Origin: a virus
Reading direction: 5' to 3' (one strand)
IMG/VR virus record: IMGVR_UViG_3300035698_003078
Span: 1-27,396 of that record
Length of the DNA: 27,396 nt
Below the pieces are notes generated by a model that was not told the origin of the DNA, did not search any database, and saw only the letters and a list, made by a program, of their open reading frames with translations. Every line of letters starts with the position of its first letter. Position 1 is the first letter of the stretch. Both the position numbers and the translations under genes were made by a program. Shown piece after piece: positions 1-3,556 of this stretch.

Positions 1-25
1 AGAAACTTAACCACTTTAAACCAAT

Positions 26-82
26 TATAGAGTAAGAAATAAATATTACCTACCACTTTGTAATATTTATTTTCTCTCTATA
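26..82. terminator. Long hairpin, possible bidirectional terminator
   Basis: A perfect 13-bp stem (37-49 with 60-72, AAATAAATATTAC against GTAATATTTATTT) encloses a 10-nt loop. It is extended outward by a second 7-bp stem TATAGAG/CTCTATA (26-32 with 76-82), with a small internal loop between them. The right arm is T-rich, as expected for a terminator reading rightward. No gene end is visible at its left within the window, so the transcript it would end is unknown. Confidence 0.5.
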
Positions 83-209
83 AACCCTACTAATCATTCT
101 ATTTCTCTTTGTATTTACCAGTAACCACTATAATATATATATATATGATTATAGATTACATACAAAGAGATTAGATATAGTTAGTTAGGTTATAAGATAA
201 GATTAATAA

Positions 210-235
210 TTAAGATAATTAGTTAAGATAATTTA
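210..235. repeat. 13-nt tandem repeat, two copies
   Basis: TTAAGATAATT occurs at 210-220 and again at 223-233, separated by AG, giving two near-identical 13-nt units. Related TAAGAT/GATTAAT words lie just upstream. It could be a binding site for a dimeric or cooperative regulator; nothing else supports that. Confidence 0.4.
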
Positions 236-264
236 CAACAGATTTGAAACTAAAGGAATTACAT

Positions 265-339
265 ATGATCATAGATAACCAGAGTTTAATTTTAGGTGAT
301 TGTTATAAAGTAATAAGATTTAATGCCGACGGTAAATAA
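265..339 (+). CDS. 24-aa micro-ORF, function unknown
   Basis: The ATG at 265 is preceded by TAAAGGAATT at a reasonable spacing, and the ORF runs 24 codons to TAA at 337-339. The peptide begins MIIDNQSLILGDCYKVIRF. The segment LILGDCYKV resembles the N-terminal ILGDCLEVLK segment seen in many N6-adenine/N4-cytosine DNA methyltransferases, but nothing after it matches, so it is at best a remnant. Its stop overlaps the left arm of the hairpin at 333-378, an arrangement like a leader peptide. Expression is uncertain. Confidence 0.25.
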   Translation: MIIDNQSLILGDCYKVIRFNADGK

Positions 340-378
340 GCACCCTCAATCAACTATTTGAAAGAGAGCGCTTATTTA
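333..378. other. Hairpin overlapping the micro-ORF stop
   Basis: A perfect 9-bp stem TAAATAAGC/GCTTATTTA (333-341 with 370-378) continues inward through a few more pairs (CTC 345-347 with GAG 364-366) with two mismatches. A ribosome binding site-like TAAAGGAG follows at about 381, but every ATG behind it runs into a stop within seven codons. There is no T-tract, so a terminator role is doubtful. Confidence 0.4.
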
Positions 379-440
379 ACTAAAGGAGTTTTAAAATCAT
401 GAAAAAATGAAAAAACCAAAATGAAGTATCGGCAAGAATA

Positions 441-466
441 ATTCATTTATAATATGTTCTATATTT
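441..466 (-). promoter_or_regulatory. 26-nt repeat, candidate promoter (copy 1)
   Basis: These 26 bases are identical to 1947-1972. Read on the minus strand they give AAATATAGAACATATTATAA followed by ATGAAT, which contains a -10-like TATTAT/TATAAA. The core ATAGAACATATTA recurs in plus orientation at 2023-2035. This copy abuts the stop of the 49-aa ORF and would drive leftward transcription into the non-coding left end. A promoter or operator role is inference from repetition and AT-rich form. Confidence 0.4.
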
Positions 467-615
467 TATGTGTTGTCATCTAGTGCCCAAACACACATCA
501 TTACTATACCAATACCAAATAAACCAATACCAATACCAAATAAACCAATACCAATAAAGATAGAATCCCTTAACCATTCAAGTGTATAATAAAATGATCT
601 TAATAATTTAATCAT
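466..615 (-). CDS. 49-aa single-pass membrane protein with internal repeat
   Basis: The ATG (613-615) follows AAAGGAAAGATA, an acceptable ribosome binding site, and the frame stays open for 49 codons to TAA (466-468). The peptide has a short basic/aromatic N-terminus (MIKLLRSFYYTLEWLRDS), then a glycine-rich hydrophobic segment at about residues 19-44 containing the exactly duplicated heptad IGLFGIG, and a short acidic tail (LDDNT). The duplication is perfect at DNA level (21-bp units). The shape is one membrane helix, with orientation unclear. It ends a minus-strand cassette of small membrane and lipid-anchored products. A holin/pinholin-like role is possible but rests only on size and topology. 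Confidence 0.6.
   Translation of the reverse strand: MIKLLRSFYYTLEWLRDSIFIGIGLFGIGIGLFGIGIVMMCVWALDDNT
508..555. repeat. 21-bp perfect tandem repeat, 2.3 copies
   Basis: ACCAATACCAAATAAACCAAT (21 bp) is at 508-528 and 529-549, followed by a partial ACCAAT at 550-555. The unit is a multiple of three and lies inside the minus-strand 49-aa ORF, where it encodes the repeated IGLFGIG membrane segment. In-frame unit loss or gain would change the length of the membrane helix by seven residues. Confidence 0.85.
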
Positions 616-724
616 TATCTTTCCTTTTTCATATTAACAATTATAGTAATTGAATCAAAGTCCATTTCCTCATGGTAACCTCCTACACTTTTAACTTAAC
701 TAAACAATCTCCGTGTAGTATCAT
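615..724 (-). other. Cluster of overlapping micro-ORFs with ribosome binding sites
   Basis: Between the lipoprotein gene and the 49-aa membrane protein, the minus strand holds three very short ORFs. One of 13 codons (724..683, MILHGDCLVKLKV) is preceded by AGGAGAAAGGT and begins just after the lipoprotein stop. One of 10 codons (673..641, MRKWTLIQLL) is preceded by a full AGGAGG. One of 16 codons (665..615, MDFDSITIIVNMKKER) has a stop that overlaps the next ATG as TAATG. They may be leader or coupling peptides, real micro-proteins, or debris of longer genes. Individually each is weak; the run of good Shine-Dalgarno sites is the reason to list them. Confidence 0.3.
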
Positions 725-733
725 ACCTTTCTC

Positions 734-925
734 CTATTTAGAATAACCGATAAAGTGATCGTTAACATCGTAATATCTCGTTTTATACTTAGTAATAACT
801 TGATAGCCGATATAGTGGTGACTTGAATCATACATTCTAATTCTATGAGAAGGTTGATAGTTCCCACCTGTATAAGTACATGATGTAATAAACAAAAAAG
901 AAACAACCAGAAATAAGTATCTCAT
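734..925 (-). CDS. 63-aa lipoprotein with duplicated YD-IGY motif
   Basis: The chosen start is ATG at 925 because GGAGG lies 9-13 bases upstream; the longer reading would need a TTG inside that site. The N-terminus MRYLFLVVSFLFITSC is a lipoprotein signal with lipobox ITSC (cysteine at residue 16), so the mature product is a lipid-anchored peptide of about 48 residues facing the periplasm or cell surface. The mature part contains two copies of a motif, YDSSHHYIGY and YDVNDHFIGY, about 20 residues apart. The preceding 31-aa ORF stops one base before this ATG, so translation is probably coupled. Size and anchoring would fit an outer-membrane spanin subunit or a superinfection-exclusion lipoprotein; neither is shown by sequence. 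Confidence 0.7.
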   Translation of the reverse strand: MRYLFLVVSFLFITSCTYTGGNYQPSHRIRMYDSSHHYIGYQVITKYKTRYYDVNDHFIGYSK

Positions 926-926
926 A

Positions 927-1022
927 TTAATATCCTCCAAAAAACATAATTATAAATTCAATAACACCTAAACATATAAGTATAAAAGAACTTATATATA
1001 ATAACACTCTTAAATATATCAT
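927..1022 (-). CDS. 31-aa hydrophobic membrane peptide
   Basis: The ATG at 1022 is preceded by AAAGGAGGTATCA, one of the best ribosome binding sites in the cassette. Its ATGA overlaps the TGA of the zinc-finger gene (1019-1021), and its own TAA ends one base before the lipoprotein ATG. The peptide starts MIYLRVLLYISSFILICLGV and is a single hydrophobic helix (about residues 4-28) with one Arg near the N-terminus and a Glu at residue 22. It matches no family I recognise. The tight coupling on both sides argues that it is translated. It could be a small membrane effector or lysis accessory, which is inference only. Confidence 0.55.
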   Translation of the reverse strand: MIYLRVLLYISSFILICLGVIEFIIMFFGGY

Positions 1023-1678
1023 TGATACCTCCTTTTAGGTATATTACTTAATTTATATCTAATGTAATTAACCAATTCTCTTCTAATTTCAACATCTAAA
1101 GGAATATGATGTATAGGACAACCATAATTAACTAAAGTAGTATAGTCCCTTTTATATATAGTTTCTTTAAAATGAGCACGACCTTTAATATAATTCTCTT
1201 GAAATTCAACACATGGTATACAATCATTATTATGTAACATTTTCATAGCTTTTCTTTTTTTAGCTTTAACATCAGGACGTTTTTGAACATCAGCAATAGC
1301 TTGTCTTTTTCTAAACTTAATAGCAGGGTTAATAGCATACATTTTCCTCATGTTATCACCAATAACTTTATGATAAGAAGGACATTCTCTAATTGATTGA
1401 CAACAACCGGGTCTTGGTCCAGATACTATGTATTTAGCAGGTTCCCCACAATAACAACATTTAGCAGTCCCATTAGCAATAGCAGTCCTAATCTTACCTA
1501 TTTTTGAATTAGGTATTCTACTTTTATTTCTAGCAACAAATAAATCTTTAGTTTTAGGACATTTACTAAAATGATTAGAACAACAATACTTATCAGCATT
1601 AGCAAAGTAATATAGAGCATCATTACCACAATCATATGAACATTTATATTTGCCAATATCCTCTTTAATTAGTTCCAT
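1019..1678 (-). CDS. Double zinc-finger protein related to HNH homing-endonuclease fingers
   Basis: This basic 219-aa protein carries two cysteine modules. Finger 1 has C13, C17, C32-C33 and C40 followed by Pro; finger 2 has C74/C75, C77, C92-C93 and C99 followed by Pro. Finger 1 has nearly the same spacing as the N-terminal finger of the HNH endonuclease at 2930-3556 (C5, C9, C23-C24, C31-Pro), so the two probably share ancestry. Lys/Arg-rich linkers follow (about residues 110-150), then a third group with C153, C156, C187, H190 and H191. No HNH or GIY-YIG catalytic core is evident. The start is supported by AAGGAGG, and its ATG overlaps the upstream stop (TAATG). It is probably a DNA-binding protein: either a degenerate homing-endonuclease relative or a repurposed regulator. 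Confidence 0.6.
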   Translation of the reverse strand: MELIKEDIGKYKCSYDCGNDALYYFANADKYCCSNHFSKCPKTKDLFVARNKSRIPNSKIGKIRTAIANGTAKCCYCGEPAKYIVSGPRPGCCQSIRECPSYHKVIGDNMRKMYAINPAIKFRKRQAIADVQKRPDVKAKKRKAMKMLHNNDCIPCVEFQENYIKGRAHFKETIYKRDYTTLVNYGCPIHHIPLDVEIRRELVNYIRYKLSNIPKRRYQ

Positions 1679-1926
1679 TATTCTACCTCCTTATCTACTA
1701 GTATACATCTAACCTTTGGTCTCCATAAACAATCTATTGTCTGTTCATTATATTCATCATTGAATAAGTCTATCTCCATCCAATCTGAATAGCCATATAA
1801 GACCATATCCCCATGCTTAAGACTAAAGTGTCCACTATGAATAACCATCCCTCTACAGGTGTCTCCCTTTTGTTCCAATCGTTTAATTAAAACATTATCA
1901 CCATATGCAGCAAATAATTGTCCCAT
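1678..1926 (-). CDS. Reduced GroES-like (Cpn10) co-chaperonin
   Basis: The ATG at 1926 is chosen because AAAGGAGGTATC precedes it; a further upstream start would be TTG. The 82-aa product follows the GroES pattern in order. An N-terminal strand GDNVLIKRLE corresponds to GroES DRVIVKRKE. A short loop with GMVI sits where the mobile loop has its hydrophobic tripeptide. LKHGDMVLYGYSDWMEI corresponds to VGDIVIFNDGYG plus the following strand. The C-terminal VRCILVDKEV corresponds to the ESDILAIVE strand. It is shorter than GroES (about 97 aa) and than T4 gp31 (about 111 aa). Phage Cpn10 proteins help the host GroEL fold the capsid protein. The assignment comes from pattern reading, so an unrelated small beta-barrel is possible. 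Confidence 0.55.
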   Translation of the reverse strand: MGQLFAAYGDNVLIKRLEQKGDTCRGMVIHSGHFSLKHGDMVLYGYSDWMEIDLFNDEYNEQTIDCLWRPKVRCILVDKEVE

Positions 1927-1946
1927 GATACCTCCTTTCAATAATC

Positions 1947-1972
1947 ATTCATTTATAATATGTTCTATATTT
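1947..1972 (-). promoter_or_regulatory. 26-nt repeat, candidate promoter (copy 2)
   Basis: Identical over 26 nt to 441-466, with similarity continuing a few bases on both sides. On the minus strand it lies about 10 bases upstream of the ribosome binding site of the GroES-like gene, with TATTAT/TATAAA as a possible -10 and TTAGCA 18 bases upstream of TATAAA as a weak -35. The position is right for a promoter of the leftward cassette from the GroES-like gene onward. An operator or phage-specific promoter is equally possible. Confidence 0.45.
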
Positions 1973-2066
1973 GTGTGCTAATTGGAAGAGTTAATATGCA
2001 ACTACTTAATCCAACTAAATAAATAGAACATATTAATAGGACTGGACTTGATACACCCAGTTCTAT
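1965..2066 (-). pseudogene. 33-codon hydrophobic ORF with ATA in place of ATG
   Basis: The minus strand reads AGGAGGTATC followed by ATA GAA CTG. The same ribosome binding site unit, AGGAGGTATCATG, precedes the GroES-like gene, so this looks like a start codon changed from ATG to ATA. The frame then stays open for 33 codons to TAG (1965-1967), giving a hydrophobic peptide beginning IELGVSSPVLLICSIYLVGL. It resembles the other small membrane peptides of this cassette. Either the gene was silenced by one substitution or ATA is used as a rare start. The ORF is short and could be chance, although the matching site makes that less likely. Confidence 0.35.
2023..2035 (+). promoter_or_regulatory. 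Divergent copy of the repeat core, candidate rightward promoter
   Basis: ATAGAACATATTA here is the core that both 26-nt copies carry on the minus strand, now in plus orientation, about 100 bases ahead of the first rightward gene (2134). With the copy at 1947-1972 it forms a divergent pair separated by about 50 bases, as expected for a shared control region between the leftward cassette and the late operon. Support is motif recurrence and placement only. Confidence 0.4.
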
Positions 2067-2075
2067 GATACCTCC

Positions 2076-2106
2076 TAAAGAGAGTAACTGATCACTACTC
2101 TCTTTA
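2076..2106. other. 11-bp perfect hairpin between divergent operons
   Basis: TAAAGAGAGTA (2076-2086) pairs perfectly with TACTCTCTTTA (2096-2106) across a 9-nt loop. On the plus strand it lies in the leader of the first late gene. On the minus strand it immediately precedes the AGGAGG of the ATA-start ORF. There is no T-tract, so an RNA-level control element or a protein-binding inverted repeat fits better than an intrinsic terminator. A weaker stem AGGACTGG/CCAGTTCT (2038-2045 with 2057-2064, one G-T pair) lies just upstream. Confidence 0.5.
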
Positions 2107-2133
2107 ACTATTGATCATTAAGGAATATAACTA

Positions 2134-2448
2134 ATGACAGAAAATATGATGAACTCTAATCACAAGTCATCTAATAAAATTTATAGAGATAACTATGATA
2201 GGATATTCAAAAAAGATGGTGATCACACAAGTTCAGAAATAGAACATATAAATGAACCTAAAAAATCATTAGAAGAAATAATGTGTGATTTAGTTATAAA
2301 AAGAGATGAAGTAATTAGAAAATCATTTAATAAAAATAAAACAAGTGGTCAATTCATTATTAGAGATCCTATAAGTAATAAAGAATGGATATATGATAAA
2401 CATATTACAAAATTGTTTGAAGATATACGTAATAAAGATACCAATTAA
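2134..2448 (+). CDS. 104-aa unknown protein at the head of the late operon
   Basis: The start ATG is preceded by AAGGAA, and the gene ends 11 bases before the next one. The product is highly charged and hydrophilic, with many Asn/Lys/Asp/Glu residues in the first 45, a probable helix at about residues 45-65 (SLEEIMCDLVIKRDEVIRKS) and a C-terminal stretch FIIRDPISNKEWIYDKHITK. It has no signal peptide, membrane segment or cysteine motif. I do not recognise a family. Its place directly before the terminase small subunit suggests a packaging or terminase accessory role, by position only. Confidence 0.7.
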   Translation: MTENMMNSNHKSSNKIYRDNYDRIFKKDGDHTSSEIEHINEPKKSLEEIMCDLVIKRDEVIRKSFNKNKTSGQFIIRDPISNKEWIYDKHITKLFEDIRNKDTN

Positions 2449-2459
2449 CTGGAGGGTTT

Positions 2460-2849
2460 ATGGAAAAATCAATATTAAGAGATCCTAAAACAGGTAGAGT
2501 ATTACCTGGAACAGCTCCTCTCAATCCAGCCGGTCGTCCTCCTAAAAAAAGAGACATATTAGATAAGATAATGAAAAGATTTTATGGTCCGGATTGTGAG
2601 CAATTGTTATTAAACATGATTGAGATAGCAGAATATGATTCAAAAGTGGATTATAATAATACAAAACCAAGTGAACGTAGATTCTTTAAACATAAATTCA
2701 GTTCTATTCAAATAGCAGATGCACGTAAGTTTCTATTTGAACACTTTTATGGGCGTCCTATAGCTGAAACACATACTGAAATTTCAACTCCACAAGATAC
2801 CGAGGTGAAGGTAAGTTTTATAAAATCAAAGAATATTGATATAGATTAA
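2460..2849 (+). CDS. Putative terminase small subunit (DUF5681-like N-terminus)
   Basis: The 129-aa product carries the segment PGTAPLNPAGRPPKKRD at about residues 16-32. This is the NPxGRP-plus-basic signature of DUF5681 proteins, which are commonly found just before phage terminase large subunits. The rest is mostly helical and charged, with a segment about residues 80-100 (IQIADARKFLFEHFYGRP) that resembles the oligomerisation part of small terminases. GGAGG stands seven bases before the ATG. The gene is followed by a hairpin and the HNH insertion, then the large subunit, so the usual TerS-TerL pair has been split. Small terminases recognise the packaging site and load the large subunit. 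Confidence 0.65.
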   Translation: MEKSILRDPKTGRVLPGTAPLNPAGRPPKKRDILDKIMKRFYGPDCEQLLLNMIEIAEYDSKVDYNNTKPSERRFFKHKFSSIQIADARKFLFEHFYGRPIAETHTEISTPQDTEVKVSFIKSKNIDID

Positions 2850-2854
2850 TAACT

Positions 2855-2907
2855 AAGGGTGGTAGCTCCAGTAAAGGGTTATGCTACTTCATAACCCGCC
2901 CTTTTAA
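2855..2907 (+). terminator. Hairpin with T-run between TerS and the HNH gene
   Basis: An inner 8-bp stem GGGTTATG/CATAACCC (2876-2883 with 2890-2897) competes with or stacks inside an outer stem AAGGGTGG/CCGCCCTT (2855-2862 with 2896-2903, one G-T pair), followed by TTTTAATT. It lies in the gap created by the endonuclease insertion and could attenuate read-through or protect transcript ends. It is GC-richer than its surroundings, as if it came in with the homing gene. Confidence 0.55.
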
Positions 2908-2929
2908 TTCCTAAGTAGAGGATAAGATT

Positions 2930-3556
2930 ATGAACAATTTATGTAAGTATGGTTGTGGACAAGAAGGTATAAAACAATTCAGTGATGCTACATGGTGTTG
3001 TAGTGAATCACATAATAGTTGTCCTGCAATGAAAAAGAAACAATTATTTGAATATACAGATGAAATGAGAAAAAAAATATCAGAAAGAACTATTGGTATT
3101 AATAATGCAATGTATGGAATGTGTGGAATTAAAAATCCAATGTATGGTAGGAAACATTCAGAAGAATCTAAAAATAAAATGAAATGTTTAAGACCAGAAA
3201 CCTCGAGAAAATTAACTGGTCATTCAGTTTCTATTGAAACAAGAAAAAAATTAAGTGAAGCAAATACTGGTAGAGTTATTAGTGAAGAATGGAAAGATAA
3301 TATTAGTAAGGGAATGATTGGGGTATGTGCAGGTCCTAAACAATATAAATGGAAAGGTGGAAATGCTGATTATTGGTCAAGAGAGTTAAGAAAGAAATAT
3401 AAAGAATGTTGTTTATGTAAATCAACAAATAGATTAGAATGTCATCATATAGATAAAGATAGAACTAATAATAATAAATCTAATCTTATTATTATTTGTA
3501 AAGAATGTCATTTATTTTGGCATGGTTATGGGGGGAATAAATTATATGGATATTAA
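2930..3556 (+). CDS. Free-standing HNH homing endonuclease with NUMOD3 repeats
   Basis: The 208-aa protein has three parts. An N-terminal zinc finger contains C5, C9, C23-C24 and C31-Pro. NUMOD3-type DNA-binding repeats follow at about 56-83 (NPMYGRKHSEESKNKM) and in the SIETRKKLSEANTG and SEEWKDNISKGMIG segments (about 101-130). The C-terminal HNH core has C160/C163, H172-H173, N-rich loop residues, C190/C193 and H198. All key residues are present, so it looks active. Such enzymes cut a conserved site in phages lacking the gene, which spreads it by recombination. It sits between the terminase subunits, and its last codons overlap the terminase ATG (3546). The interrupted Walker A codons of that gene lie about 70 bases downstream, which may be its target. 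Confidence 0.9.
   Translation: MNNLCKYGCGQEGIKQFSDATWCCSESHNSCPAMKKKQLFEYTDEMRKKISERTIGINNAMYGMCGIKNPMYGRKHSEESKNKMKCLRPETSRKLTGHSVSIETRKKLSEANTGRVISEEWKDNISKGMIGVCAGPKQYKWKGGNADYWSRELRKKYKECCLCKSTNRLECHHIDKDRTNNNKSNLIIICKECHLFWHGYGGNKLYGY

Larger units (their letters stand above)
1..465. other. AT-rich non-coding left end
   Basis: No ORF longer than 24 codons with a plausible start was found on either strand here. The stretch holds a strong hairpin (26-82), an (AT)7 run at about 133-146 next to a TATAAT hexamer (129-134), a 13-nt tandem repeat (210-235), a micro-ORF with a ribosome binding site (265-339), a second hairpin (333-378) and the first copy of a 26-nt repeat (441-466). It reads as a regulatory or terminator region between modules. 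I cannot say whether it contains the cos/pac site or an origin. Confidence 0.5.

Noticed and set aside
721-906. 61-aa minus-strand ORF overlapping the lipoprotein gene
   Set aside because: Alternative frame of the lipoprotein gene, without a ribosome binding site; the lipobox frame is clearly better.
2065-2091. Eight-codon plus-strand ORF MIPPKESN
   Set aside because: No ribosome binding site; the bases are better explained as the ribosome binding site of the minus-strand ORF plus the hairpin.
2850-2929. Group I intron holding the HNH gene
   Set aside because: TerS ends normally before it and TerL starts normally after it; no split exons or conserved intron core could be recognised in the flanks, so the gene is treated as free-standing.
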